Positions 49,985 through 59,406 are shown, counted from the stretch's first letter. The stretch: DNA of 64,000 nucleotides from Edaphobacter lichenicola (GCF_025264645.1 NZ_CP073696.1:2232001-2296000), one strand, 5' to 3'. Notes: generated from the letters alone by a model not told the origin. Translations and numbers: made by a program.

Positions 49985-52732
49985 TCATGCATTTCGTGGG
50001 ACGTCATATGGCGTGTGCAAAGGCACAAATATTCGGACTGTTGTCCCATGCCTTTCCGAATCAATTTGACTTGTGATGCTGATCTGTCCCCCGTGACCCT
50101 CAATGAACTGCTTCGCGACGAACAGTCCGATTCCAGTACCGAGTGTGGAACGAGTCGTGAAGAATGCCTCAAATACCCTCGGAAGATCGCGGGGTGCGAT
50201 GCCTACGCCATCGTCTGAAATCGTCAATACCGTCCCGCCGACGGGCTCGTCGATATCCTCAACGGAGATCGATAGATGACCTCCGTTCGGCATCGCATAG
50301 ATAGAATTTGCGATGAGGTTCGAAATGACTTGCATCATCTCTCCTCGACGGAGTATCGGTTTCCGCGAAGATTGAAAGAACGTGCTGATCTTGATGCGGG
50401 CGGCGGAGCATCGCGGCTCATAGATGGTGACTGCATGCTGGGTTATCTCACTCAGAGAGGCCGCGGACGCCGCAGCGTGCTCGCGATAGTACCCGAGGGT
50501 CTGCTTTGCGATATGGGCAACCCGCCCAAGCTCTTCTTCGGCAGACGAAAGGTAATTTAGTCCATCCTCGTCGGCAATTTTCGAGCGAAGCAGATAGAGC
50601 AGATTGATGACCGATTCAAGAGGATTATTAATCTCATGCGCGATCGTAGCCGCCATACGCCCAGTTGCCGCAATCTTTTCCGCTTGCAGTAAAGATTTTT
50701 CAATACGTTTCCGCGCGGAGATATCACGGAGGATCTTGGAAGCTCCAATCACCTCGCCCTTATTGTCTCTGATCGGAGATACCGTCACAGAAGCTTCGAT
50801 CAATCTGCCGTCCTTTGTAAGACGAACAGTCTCGAAGTGCTCTACCCGCCGCCCGGCGCGGATGCTGTCGATAATCTGTTTCTCTTCGTCCCGTAGATCA
50901 TCAGGGATTAGCTTGAGGATGGACTGACCGATCATCTCCTCCGCTGTATATCCAAAGACCTGGCTCGCAGCGCCATTCCAACTCTTGATAATTCCATTAA
51001 GATCCTTGCTTAGAATCACGTCTTCGGAGGACTCCACAATCGCGGCCAGTTCGGCGGCGCGCTTTGCAAGATCTTGTTGAATCTGTTCCGTTTGTCTCCG
51101 AATAGAGATGTCTCGAAGGATCTTCGACGCTCCAATAATGTTGCCCTTTTCATCTTTTACCGGCGAGATCGTCAGCGAGACGTCCAAGAGCCTTCCATCC
51201 TTTGTCCTGCGTACTGTCTCGAAGTGCTCCATGCGCTGTCCGGCGCGAATATGGTCGATGATGATCTTTTCGTCGGAGTGGAGATGCTCCGGAATGAGCG
51301 TAAGAATGGACGCGCCGATCATCTCCTCTGCGGAGTAGCCGAGCACCCGAGAGGCAGCAGCATTCCAACTTGTAACGATGCCGTTCAAGTCCTTACTCAC
51401 GATGACATCATCAGAAGAATCGATTATCGCCGCAAGCCGCTGGATCACGTCCTGCGCCTTTTTCCGTTCGGTTACATCGTTTCCTACCACGATGATCCCT
51501 GAAACGCTGCCGTCGGACTCACGCAACGGCTGATATACGAAATCGAGGTAACGCTCATCCGACGGCAAACCCTCGGCAGCTTCGACTTGAAACCGAACAC
51601 TATCTCCAACAAATGGCTCTCCTTGCAAGACCTTATCGAGAATGTCGATGTAACCCTGGCCCGCGGCTTCAGGCAGGGCGATGCGTACGGGTTTGTTCAG
51701 GACGTCACGATTGTTCACCAGGCGCAGGTAGGGTGGATTCACCATGGTGAAAACATGGTCTGGTCCTTGCAGAAGAGCAAAGAAGACTGGAGCTTGCTGA
51801 AGTGCTTCAAACGCTCTGGCTCTTTCTTGGAGCGCAACCTCTTCCGCGAGCCTTCTCTCCGTAATATCGCGGAAAACTAGGACAATCCCGGATAGCTTGC
51901 CATCGTCGTCGAGGATGGGAGCGCCGCTATCGTCAATTGCCGTTTCCACCCCATCCTTTCGGATCAAGATGGTGTGATTGGCAAGGCCCACTATCGTCCC
52001 GAGACGGCGCACCTTGTCGGCTGGGCTCTCCACCGGTTTCCGCAGTTTCTCATCAACAATGTGAAACACGGTGGTTAAGAGCTCTCCACGCGCGTCGATC
52101 AGAGACCAGCCGGTCAGACTCTCCGCGACGTGGTTCATGTCGGTAATGCAAGCGCGCTCATCGGTGACGATCACCGCATCGCCGATGCTCTGCAGGATTC
52201 GCGAGGCCCGCGCTTCACTCTCGGCGAGTTTGCGAAGCGCCACGACCTCACACGTAACATCATGAAGGGAACCGAATAGACCGGCGATCGCTCCATCTTC
52301 GAAGATCGGGTTGAAGGAGTAATTCAGGTAGGCGTCTCTTACGCCGTCTTGTGTCGGGAGCGGAACCAAAAGCTTTTCGTAAAAGACCGTCTTTCCTGTG
52401 GAAAGCGCCTGTTCTAAAAGCGGCCCGACCACATGCCATGATTCGCTATAGACCTCACGGGCTGATTTGCCGAGTGCGAAGGGATGGCGAGGCCCAGGAA
52501 TCGGACGGTAGGCGTCGTTGTAAATCAAGATCAGTTGGGGTCCCCACATTGTCCTTGCTGGGGAGGAGGAAGTCAGGGTCAGATTGACAATGGTGACAAG
52601 TTCCTTCGACCAAGCTTCGATGGGCCCGAGCGGAGTCGAATTCCAATCATAATTGCGCACCAAATCGGCCATCTCGCCGGTGCCGATGATACGACCAGAT
52701 CCCATCTCTAACGCTGACTTTTCCTTCTGCAA
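49985..52732 (-). CDS. Multi-PAS sensor histidine kinase
   Basis: A 915-residue soluble kinase. The N-terminus has a GAF/PAS-like region (residues about 30-165, LGPIEAWSKELVTIV), followed by four further PAS domains (about 175-295, 310-420, 430-545, 555-675). The last two are near repeats, each with SSxDVIxSKDLNGI and GASKILRDIS. The phosphoacceptor domain has TIAHEINNPLESVINLLYLL (His about 698), and the ATPase domain has N box NLIANSIYAMPNGG, G1 DDGVGIAPRDL, F box FFTT and G2 GTGIGLFV. TTG 52732 with AGGTG is the likely start. It probably senses cytoplasmic small ligands or redox state; a partner regulator is at 49369. Confidence 0.93.
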   Translation of the reverse strand: MQKEKSALEMGSGRIIGTGEMADLVRNYDWNSTPLGPIEAWSKELVTIVNLTLTSSSPARTMWGPQLILIYNDAYRPIPGPRHPFALGKSAREVYSESWHVVGPLLEQALSTGKTVFYEKLLVPLPTQDGVRDAYLNYSFNPIFEDGAIAGLFGSLHDVTCEVVALRKLAESEARASRILQSIGDAVIVTDERACITDMNHVAESLTGWSLIDARGELLTTVFHIVDEKLRKPVESPADKVRRLGTIVGLANHTILIRKDGVETAIDDSGAPILDDDGKLSGIVLVFRDITERRLAEEVALQERARAFEALQQAPVFFALLQGPDHVFTMVNPPYLRLVNNRDVLNKPVRIALPEAAGQGYIDILDKVLQGEPFVGDSVRFQVEAAEGLPSDERYLDFVYQPLRESDGSVSGIIVVGNDVTERKKAQDVIQRLAAIIDSSDDVIVSKDLNGIVTSWNAAASRVLGYSAEEMIGASILTLIPEHLHSDEKIIIDHIRAGQRMEHFETVRRTKDGRLLDVSLTISPVKDEKGNIIGASKILRDISIRRQTEQIQQDLAKRAAELAAIVESSEDVILSKDLNGIIKSWNGAASQVFGYTAEEMIGQSILKLIPDDLRDEEKQIIDSIRAGRRVEHFETVRLTKDGRLIEASVTVSPIRDNKGEVIGASKILRDISARKRIEKSLLQAEKIAATGRMAATIAHEINNPLESVINLLYLLRSKIADEDGLNYLSSAEEELGRVAHIAKQTLGYYREHAAASAASLSEITQHAVTIYEPRCSAARIKISTFFQSSRKPILRRGEMMQVISNLIANSIYAMPNGGHLSISVEDIDEPVGGTVLTISDDGVGIAPRDLPRVFEAFFTTRSTLGTGIGLFVAKQFIEGHGGQISITSQIDSERHGTTVRIFVPLHTPYDVPRNA

Positions 52733-52956
52733 AAATCACCTATCGTGCCGCTGCAGTACCAATTCGAAAACTTGGGACCATTTCTAGACCGGTCGATGCG
52801 CAGGGTCCTGCAATCCAACCCTGCCACTTCTCCCCGTCCATCCTAGTCGAGAATCGACTGATCTCGCCTTCGAAAGTAGCTAAGAGTCGCGTTATCGGCA
52901 ACCGCGACGTGCCGGTGGCACTATGCGAAATGCTCTCGCAACCGAAGAGCACCCTC

Positions 52957-53493
52957 ATGGCATCCCACACAGATGTGCTGCTTCCCGAGTCAATACGTGA
53001 GTTCCTTCGCTGCAGGATACTGCGTCCACTGTTGCGTCTGCTCCGCGGCGGGGTGACACCGCGGCGCTTGGCGTGGAGTTTAGCGTTGGGCATTGTGATC
53101 GGGATCAACCCGTCGGTAGGTATCACTACGGTCCTGGTTATTCTCCTCGCATGGGCGTTCGGTTTAAACCAGGTCGCGTCACAGATTGGTGCCCATGCGA
53201 TGACGCCGCTCCACCTAATTTTGTTTCTTCCATTTATCGAGTTGGGCGTACATCTCTTTCACACCCGTCGCCTCCCGCTAAATCGGCAGCAACTTGAGCA
53301 TCTGAGCCATCATCCCTGGCGCCTTGTTCGCGACATCTGGCAGTGGGAATGGCATGCACTGATCGTCTGGACCGCCGTCGCTGTCGTCGTGATGCCCTTG
53401 CTTGCCTCGTATATTAGACGCGTACTGGTGCTGCTGATGCGCCGCCATCGAACACTGCTGCGTTCGAACCCGACGCTGCCCTCATCTGATTAG
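52957..53493 (+). CDS. DUF2062 membrane protein
   Basis: A 178-residue membrane protein with the DUF2062 pattern: ILRPLLRLLRGGVTPRRLAW, SLALGIVIGINPSVGITT, and TPLHLILFLPFIELGVHLF. Three or four helices. The start is uncertain among ATG 52957, ATG 52930 and GTG 52909. The family is of unknown function, often found near lipid or polysaccharide genes; here it is divergent from the histidine kinase. Confidence 0.85.
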   Translation: MASHTDVLLPESIREFLRCRILRPLLRLLRGGVTPRRLAWSLALGIVIGINPSVGITTVLVILLAWAFGLNQVASQIGAHAMTPLHLILFLPFIELGVHLFHTRRLPLNRQQLEHLSHHPWRLVRDIWQWEWHALIVWTAVAVVVMPLLASYIRRVLVLLMRRHRTLLRSNPTLPSSD

Positions 53494-53677
53494 CTCGTTT
53501 GACCTGAAGAATTGGTTTCCAACCTTAGAGAGCGTTCATTTGACTCGCAGATGCTTTGCGGCTTGCTTGAGCTTTTATTAATGCCGATCGCATCCAGTCG
53601 GAGGTTCTCTCCATTAAATCCACTTCTTTTGTTAGGCGCATTACAGACGGCGACCATGTTACAGAGAACAATCGCTC

Positions 53678-53839
53678 ATGGTTGTTCCAATCGAACCTCG
53701 TATTCTCTCAGCGGACCGGCTCGATGGCGGTTTACTGATTGCATTCGACGACGGCGGGTGCGCCCTTTATTCGGCGGCTCTCCTCGTTGCCATGAGGCCC
53801 CAAGCCGATCAGGTCAGCGACACAGACTTGGAAGAGTAA
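53678..53839 (+). CDS. Small soluble protein, 53 residues
   Basis: The frame starts MVVPIEPRILSADRLDGGLL and continues IAFDDGGCALYSAALLVAM, ending with an acidic tail DTDLEE. I recall similar short proteins with the ITFDDGxCAxYSAxLL pattern in Acidobacteriota and other soil bacteria, without assigned function. It looks like two beta strands plus a helix. There is no strong ribosome site, and the gene ends 31 bases before the convergent Crp/Fnr gene. Confidence 0.6.
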   Translation: MVVPIEPRILSADRLDGGLLIAFDDGGCALYSAALLVAMRPQADQVSDTDLEE

Positions 53840-53869
53840 CAACCGCAGTTCCTCAGGCAGAGCAGATCT

Positions 53870-54583
53870 CTACGAAATGATTCCACTGTCGAACTCGGTG
53901 TAGTTGTCGAGATGATCTTTGATGACGTGGTAGCACTCACAGGCCTTCTTTTCGAGGAGTTTCACGTCAGGAATGGTGATCAGCCCCCGAGTGTAGGTGA
54001 TTAGGCCTTTTCTCTTCAAGGCTGCCGCTGCCATCGAAACTGTAGGCCGGGAGGCACCCAGCATGTGACCGAGGAACTCGTGTGACATTTTGAAGGTGTT
54101 GCTGTGCGCGCGATCCGCACAGATCAACAACCACCGAGCCAGCCGTTGGTCGACCTCGTGCTGGACATTGCACCCAGCCGACTGCATCGCCTGAACAAGC
54201 TGGGCTTGTACATATCTCAAGGTGAGCGATTGGAAGGTCCCGCCGCGTCGAAACTCGCTTCTCGCCGCCTCGAGGGGACAGGAGTAACCATGCCCAGCGA
54301 TTTGTGTGTAAACGCGATTGAGACTCCGCTTCGTACCCATAAGAGCTGAAACCCCAATCACTGATTCATACCCGAACATCCCCACCTCAACTTGAGCGCC
54401 ATTCTCGAAGGTGGTCGTCAAGGATGCCATTCCCTCTTCCACGAAGTAGAGGTAACGAATGGATTCGCCCGGAAACTCGATTTGGTGCTCCAGCTCAAAC
54501 GTCACCGGCTCCAAGCTGAGGCGTTTGATAACTTCTGCGTCAAGACTCTGCAAAAGAGAGTTCTTATAAACGGTAGCGGACAC
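53870..54583 (-). CDS. Crp/Fnr family transcriptional regulator
   Basis: A 237-residue regulator with an N-terminal cyclic-nucleotide-like beta barrel (residues 15-125: EFPGESIRYLYFVEEGMASL) that lacks FNR cysteines and the cAMP-contact arginine-serine pair. A dimer helix follows, then a C-terminal winged helix (MSHEFLGHMLGASRPTVSMA, recognition helix). GTG 54583 is chosen because GAGG precedes it at 5 bases; the frame is open further to 54832 but would cross the divergent promoter. The effector is unknown. Acidobacteriota carry many such regulators. Confidence 0.88.
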   Translation of the reverse strand: MSATVYKNSLLQSLDAEVIKRLSLEPVTFELEHQIEFPGESIRYLYFVEEGMASLTTTFENGAQVEVGMFGYESVIGVSALMGTKRSLNRVYTQIAGHGYSCPLEAARSEFRRGGTFQSLTLRYVQAQLVQAMQSAGCNVQHEVDQRLARWLLICADRAHSNTFKMSHEFLGHMLGASRPTVSMAAAALKRKGLITYTRGLITIPDVKLLEKKACECYHVIKDHLDNYTEFDSGIIS

Positions 54584-54742
54584 AATAACCTCGCACTTTC
54601 GCGGTTTCACACAATTTCTGAGGCTAACGTTCAGCATCGATCGGGATATATATCTGTATGTGTTAGATGCATGACAGATCGAAATGGCAAGGACCGCCCA
54701 CAATGGTGCTGTCTCTCTACGCAACCTTCTCTTGGAGTCAGC

Positions 54743-55117
54743 ATGGTCTCTCCTATCTCCGTACTCGTGTTCGGGCAAGATGCGCACTTGCTTGAGACCA
54801 GGAGATGGCTGCTGGAAGCTGCAGGATACCAAGTGCGCACGACAGGAGAATACCCCGAAGTCGTTCGGATCTTAGACGCAGAGAGCATTCGGCTTCTGAT
54901 CCTCTGTCACACTCTGTCGGCGGAGGAATGTCGGCGGGTTCTTGCCGCCGCCAATCGTCCGCACGGGCTAAGAACCCTTGCGCTCACCGCCGGCATGCGC
55001 GGATGTCACGACCACGTGCAGACTGAAGTGCTGGATGCGTTAGACGGGCCAGCAAAATTCGTCTCAACAGTAGATAGATTGACACGCATTACTCCAATCC
55101 CTAAAGGAAATGGCTAA
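54743..55117 (+). CDS. Pseudo-receiver domain protein
   Basis: A 124-residue protein folded like a response regulator receiver (ISVLVFGQDAHLLETRRWL, then SIRLLILCHTLSAEECRRV). The phosphoacceptor position, normally Asp at the end of strand 3, is Cys in LLILCHTL, and no conserved Lys is evident near the end. It therefore likely does not accept phosphate in the normal way. GGAG lies six bases before ATG 54743. It is divergent from the Crp/Fnr gene and may be controlled by it. Confidence 0.78.
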   Translation: MVSPISVLVFGQDAHLLETRRWLLEAAGYQVRTTGEYPEVVRILDAESIRLLILCHTLSAEECRRVLAAANRPHGLRTLALTAGMRGCHDHVQTEVLDALDGPAKFVSTVDRLTRITPIPKGNG

Positions 55118-55285
55118 TGCGCGCATTACGATCGTCTCGATTCTAGCTTCCTGCTTCCTTCTTACGACCACACTGACGGGGTGTCTGGTTGCAGGTGTAT
55201 TAAGCAACGGGAGCGCCTTCATCTGGCCAGGCGGCCTTGGGTTGGTCCCCATCATTTAGTGGTAGTTTTTCTATTACGTCGTTAG
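55110..55285 (+). pseudogene. Frameshifted copy of the small lipoprotein at 23356
   Basis: From ATG 55110 the frame reads through SILASCFLLTTTLTGCLVAG (lipobox LTGC), SNGSAFIWPGGLGLVPII and stops at 55257. One base later in register the sequence continues LVVVFLLRR and stop at 55285, matching the membrane helix end of the copy at 23356-23559. One missing T in a T run thus truncates the protein. The start overlaps the preceding gene by 8 bases. The shortened protein might still be lipid-anchored. Confidence 0.65.
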
Positions 55286-55512
55286 GTAGCGGGCACGTGA
55301 GTACGACACCTGCGCTCCATCGTACAACCAGGCGGTTTCCAGCGCGAACGCGTAACCATTTGCCGAGCGACGCAAAAAAGTGTTCGAGATGCTCGACTAA
55401 AAACCCACCGACGGACACATTCGATCGCTACCTTGAGCTAACTCTGTGGGTCGTCTCAACATCAAATCGCAACAGTTCGTCGAACGTTTCGGACTCAATA
55501 GATGCCCAATGG

Positions 55513-55815
55513 ATGCATGAGAACAGGAGACGATTCATTCACTCGAAAAATTTAGCGACGCGCTTGCAGGACTTGGAAACTGCTGTTTCAAAAAGCAATT
55601 CCCGACCGGAAGTCTGCGCCTATGCCCGAGCAGTAGTGAGAGAACTCATCATTCCTCTAGAAATAGTCAACAATTTAAATTTTTTAGCACTCCAAGACAC
55701 AAGAGAATCCTCTTCGCGGGTTACTTACCTAACAATGGCGCAAGAGCAGCTTGAGGTAATAAACCAAATCGCTCTCAGCACGCTTCGCTTTTGCGACGAC
55801 AGCGATCGTGAATGA
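55513..55815 (+). CDS. Histidine-kinase dimerisation-domain-like fragment
   Basis: From ATG 55513, a 100-residue helical protein. The C-terminal part VRELIIPLEIVNNLNFLALQ and YLTMAQEQLEVINQIALSTLRF follows the pattern of the histidine kinase phosphoacceptor helices in this window (IAHEINNPLESVINLLYLL). The position of the phosphorylated His is Arg, and no ATPase domain follows. It may be a kinase remnant or a small dimerising inhibitor. An open frame runs upstream to 55237 but shows no protein pattern there. Confidence 0.45.
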   Translation: MHENRRRFIHSKNLATRLQDLETAVSKSNSRPEVCAYARAVVRELIIPLEIVNNLNFLALQDTRESSSRVTYLTMAQEQLEVINQIALSTLRFCDDSDRE

Positions 55816-56063
55816 CAGTTACAGTCGTAACGATATGTCGTATTTAGCCGACAGTAGCTCTCAACTGTTTCTGAGCCTCAACTGAATTCTTTTCACATAG
55901 CGGCTTCTGAAAATACAATCCTCCTCGTACCTCGAGCGCTATCTGCGAGTCGGCGTAAGGAACAGCATCAGTAGATTCGTTTGAATACTACGGTAAGTAT
56001 TTTGGGATCTCGATTTCGTCGTCGGCTGAACAAATACGTAGCAGCCCTGTTTGGAATGGGTTG

Positions 56064-56906
56064 TTATTTCGGACGCTCATTTGCAGGCACCGCGATTTTG
56101 TCAAAGTCAGTTGATAGTTGACGTAAGGCAGACGGGATGTTGGAACCCGAGAGAGGCTTTCCGTGGCCAGGTGCCAATACGGTGGGTTCCAGAGCTGCTA
56201 GTAGTTTGACCGAGTTGCGCGCCGCGTCCCAATCAGAAGTGAAATAAGAAGGCGGGCCGTGTAACTCCGCATGTTGAACAACTGCGGCTTCGAAGAACGA
56301 TTCGGGTTTAGTGGTGCAGAAGGCGTCTCCTACCAATAGGGTGCGATCTGAAGGACGAAAGAACGAAACGTGGCCAGGAGTATGGCCTGGCGTGTGGAAA
56401 ATCTGCCATCCTGGAAGCTCAGGCAGCTTCTGGAACTCAGCTAGACCTGTTTCGCTGCTAGCTTCAGTTCTCTCAACGAGTGCTCTCAATCGGCTTCCAA
56501 TATCGATTGGTCTTCTCGGATACAACGGCGATAAAAGGGTCATCATTCCGCCGCCGGCTCCAACATTGGGTTTCGGATATTCCTCTTTTCCCGTGAGATA
56601 TGGGAATTCCAAGGAATGAGCGAAAATCGGGATATCCCAACCCTCCGCCAGTTCTTTCGCTGCACTCACATGATCGAAGTGGCCGTGAGTAAGGATGAGA
56701 GCATTGGGGGGAGTGGCAAAGTGCGCTTCTGCCCAGCTTCGAATGTGCGAGGCGCTGAGAGGCAGCGCTGCATCAATTAGGCTCCAGCTCCCATCAGTAT
56801 GGGTCACTGCGAAGACATTCACAAAAGCGATGCGTAGCCCGCGAACACCCTCGGCGATACTGTCAATAGATGTGATTTGCTCTTCAGAAACCGCGACTCC
56901 GTCCAT
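56064..56906 (-). CDS. MBL-fold metallohydrolase
   Basis: A 280-residue metallo-beta-lactamase-fold hydrolase. The zinc motif is THGHFDHVSAAKEL, further ligands are in FHTPGHTPGHVSFFR, LLVGDAFCTT and APGHGKPL. It is of the glyoxalase II/lactonase-like type and acts in the cytoplasm on an ester or thioester; the substrate is unknown. GGAGG precedes the ATG by 4 bases. It starts a minus-strand redox gene group, downstream of the SDR. Confidence 0.92.
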   Translation of the reverse strand: MDGVAVSEEQITSIDSIAEGVRGLRIAFVNVFAVTHTDGSWSLIDAALPLSASHIRSWAEAHFATPPNALILTHGHFDHVSAAKELAEGWDIPIFAHSLEFPYLTGKEEYPKPNVGAGGGMMTLLSPLYPRRPIDIGSRLRALVERTEASSETGLAEFQKLPELPGWQIFHTPGHTPGHVSFFRPSDRTLLVGDAFCTTKPESFFEAAVVQHAELHGPPSYFTSDWDAARNSVKLLAALEPTVLAPGHGKPLSGSNIPSALRQLSTDFDKIAVPANERPK

Positions 56907-56936
56907 GTAGCCTCCAGTTAGTAATGATCGGTTTGT

Positions 56937-57140
56937 TCACTCGTATCGAGAGATGTGTTCCAAAATGGCTTCTGGGGTCGCGTCGGATTCCTCTCGTTGA
57001 AGGAAGTGCCCAACTCCTCGAAACAATACACGTCGGTAGCCACCGGTGAAGTGTTGTTCCGCTCCTTCGGTCGTTTCAAGAACCGCTGTATTCGTACGCC
57101 AGCCGCAAAGACTGCGTTTTAATGTCTCGGGTTGTGTTCA
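56937..57140 (-). pseudogene. C-terminal fragment of an alpha/beta hydrolase
   Basis: A minus-strand frame ends with GAEQHFTGGYRRVLFRGVGH, FLQREESDATPEAILEHISR and stop. The GVGHFxQREExPDAV-like pattern with the catalytic His is the usual end of an alpha/beta hydrolase. The first 200 residues, with nucleophile elbow and Asp, are absent and the frame is closed by a stop near 57150. It lies between the SDR and the MBL genes and is presumably a deletion remnant. Confidence 0.6.
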
Positions 57141-57181
57141 TTTTTGTCGAATCCTCGTTGCGCTTTGCCTACGCGCTCGGA

Positions 57182-58180
57182 CTAATCTTTGAGTTTGTTC
57201 CAGACGGCCAACCCAATGCCCACTCCCACGGCTCCGACAACGAGGAGCGAGGCGAGCGGATTTACGATAGCTGCGGTATATCCGCTACGACGGATGAAGC
57301 TTTGATCGCCCCGCACCTGTCCGTCCTGGCCCGCCTGCCAGAGACTATCTTGGCGATGTCGCTTGGGCTCGGGTTTAAGTTGCGACTTGATCATGAAGCT
57401 GGAGGTTGTGTCGACGAGTCCCGGCGTCAGACGACTAAAGATGCCCATGAGCTTGCCAGCACCACCGATATGCAATGCGCGTCGCGGTTGCTCTGCTGCA
57501 AGCAGGATGGTTCGTGCCACGTCCTCGGGAGCGTAGATTGGTTGCGGCAGGTTGGCTTCATTCTCTGTGTAATTCTTCGCATGCAGGGCAAATGGGGTTC
57601 CGATCGCCGCTGGTTGAATCAGCGTCACTGAGACGGGCGCTCGCTCATCATTCAGTTCGCGTCGCAGTGCGTCTGTAAAGCCCTTGATTGCATGCTTGGT
57701 GGTCGAGTACATTCCTTGGATTGGAAAAGCGAAATCTGAGGCTACACTTCCGAGATTGATCAGTGCCCCGCCCTGTTTTTTCAGGTGTCGTAGTGCAGTT
57801 GTAGAACCGTATACGACACCCCAGAAATTGATATCGAACAGCCTGCGATGATCTTCATCAGTCACTTCCTCAAGCCGGCCCCACAGGCCCTGCCCGGCGT
57901 TATTGACCCAGGTGTCGAACCCTCCGAAATGCTCGATCGCCGACTGTGCCAGCCGTTCAACGTCCTCGCGTTTACCGACATCGGTTACAACATAGAGAGC
58001 CCTCACCCCGGACTCTTCCAGTTCTCGAACCGTTTTGGCGAGTACCTCTTCGTTTCTCGCTGCTAATACAAGGTTGGCGCCACGTTTTGCGGCCGCCTGT
58101 GCTGTAGCGAGTCCAATACCGCTGGTAGCGCCGGTGATGACGATAGTCTGCTGCGAAAGTGGCTTTAGTGAGATTTTCAT
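57182..58180 (-). CDS. SDR family oxidoreductase with C-terminal anchor
   Basis: A 332-residue short-chain dehydrogenase. The cofactor motif is TGATSGIGLATA, NAG is in WVNNAGQG, and the catalytic Ser, Tyr and Lys are in INLGSVASDF and YSTTKHAIKG. The C-terminus adds a basic region and one hydrophobic helix (IVNPLASLLVVGAVGVGIGL), so it may be membrane-attached. GGAGG lies ten bases before ATG. It is downstream of the alcohol dehydrogenase gene with 47 bases between. Confidence 0.93.
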   Translation of the reverse strand: MKISLKPLSQQTIVITGATSGIGLATAQAAAKRGANLVLAARNEEVLAKTVRELEESGVRALYVVTDVGKREDVERLAQSAIEHFGGFDTWVNNAGQGLWGRLEEVTDEDHRRLFDINFWGVVYGSTTALRHLKKQGGALINLGSVASDFAFPIQGMYSTTKHAIKGFTDALRRELNDERAPVSVTLIQPAAIGTPFALHAKNYTENEANLPQPIYAPEDVARTILLAAEQPRRALHIGGAGKLMGIFSRLTPGLVDTTSSFMIKSQLKPEPKRHRQDSLWQAGQDGQVRGDQSFIRRSGYTAAIVNPLASLLVVGAVGVGIGLAVWNKLKD

Positions 58181-58227
58181 GCGCTTCGATCCTCCGGTTC
58201 GGTTGGAAGTTGCTCTTGATTAGAAGC

Positions 58228-59406
58228 TCATGCCCACGGATCAATCACAATTTTGGTGACATTATCTTTCTTGTCGCGCCAGATCTTGTACATCTCTGGA
58301 GCCTGTTCGAGCGTGATCCGATGAGAGATGATGTAGCTGGGGTCAATCTGGCCTTGCTCGATCCGTTCGAGCAGAGGTTTCATATACTTGTGCATATTGG
58401 TTTGGCCCATCTTCATAGTGATGCCTTTGCCAAACGCCGCACCGAAAGGGACCTTGTCGAGCAAACCTCCGTAAACACCGGGAACCGACAGCGTTCCGCC
58501 CTTACGGACTGCCTGGATCGCTTGACGGAGAACAATCGGCCTATCTGTCTCCATCATGAGGGTCGTCTTTACCGCGTCGTAGACTCCCTGAAGCTCAGCT
58601 GAGTGCGCTTCGAGACCTACCGCGTCGATACATGAGTCAGGTCCGGTTCCCGCCGTCAAATCCTTTAGAGCGGTGAGAACGTCCACATCCTGCTCTGAGT
58701 AGTCCACTGTGATAGCACCAATCGATCGAGCCATCTCCAGTCGCTCTGGGAGTCTATCGATCGCAATAACTCGAGCAGCTCCAAGCATGAAGGCACTCGC
58801 AATCGCAAACTGACCGACCGGTCCACATCCCCAGACCGCAACTGTGTCTCCCGGTTGAATCTGGGCATTTTCACCAGCCATGTAACCAGTTGGGAAGATA
58901 TCGGAGAGAAACAGCACCTTCTCGTCCGGAAGATCGCTTTCGATCCTCAAAGGTCCAACATTAGCAAAAGGCACCCGCACATATTGAGCCTGTCCGCCAG
59001 CATACCCCCCCATCATATGTGAATAGCCAAACAGACCCGAGCCAGAGTATCCGTAAGCTGCCTCCATCAGATGCGCATTTGGATTTGTGTTATCGCAAGC
59101 AGCCCAAACCTGCTTTTTACAAAAAGCACAGTTTCCGCAGGCAATCGTAAAAGGAACCACTACCCTGTCTCCCCTTTTGAGATTGGCGACGTCCTTCCCT
59201 ACTTCCTCGACAATCCCCATAAACTCATGTCCAAGGATGTCTCCTGACTCCATGGTCGGAATGAAGCCATCGTAAAGATGAAGATCAGATCCGCATATGG
59301 CCGTTTTGGTGACCTTGATAATTGCATCATGAGGGTTCAACAGCGTTGGGTCTGGCACACTCAACGTCTCGACCTTACTCTTTCCCATCCAGCAAACTGC
59401 TTTCAT
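58228..59406 (-). CDS. Zinc-dependent alcohol dehydrogenase, formaldehyde dehydrogenase-like
   Basis: A 392-residue medium-chain dehydrogenase. Catalytic zinc ligands are in [12 protein letters not shown] and [12 protein letters not shown]; the structural zinc loop is [18 protein letters not shown]; the cofactor-binding motif is [14 protein letters not shown]. The long form with [17 protein letters not shown] and [10 protein letters not shown] resembles glutathione-independent formaldehyde dehydrogenases and related threonine-type dehydrogenases. GGAG precedes the ATG. It forms a minus-strand group with the SDR and SRPBCC genes. Confidence 0.93.
   Translation of the reverse strand: MKAVCWMGKSKVETLSVPDPTLLNPHDAIIKVTKTAICGSDLHLYDGFIPTMESGDILGHEFMGIVEEVGKDVANLKRGDRVVVPFTIACGNCAFCKKQVWAACDNTNPNAHLMEAAYGYSGSGLFGYSHMMGGYAGGQAQYVRVPFANVGPLRIESDLPDEKVLFLSDIFPTGYMAGENAQIQPGDTVAVWGCGPVGQFAIASAFMLGAARVIAIDRLPERLEMARSIGAITVDYSEQDVDVLTALKDLTAGTGPDSCIDAVGLEAHSAELQGVYDAVKTTLMMETDRPIVLRQAIQAVRKGGTLSVPGVYGGLLDKVPFGAAFGKGITMKMGQTNMHKYMKPLLERIEQGQIDPSYIISHRITLEQAPEMYKIWRDKKDNVTKIVIDPWA

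Noticed and set aside
55200..55418. Minus-strand 72-codon frame resembling a PilZ-like strand pattern
   Set aside because: It is antisense to the clearly recognisable lipoprotein copy and has no ribosome site; similarity is too weak.
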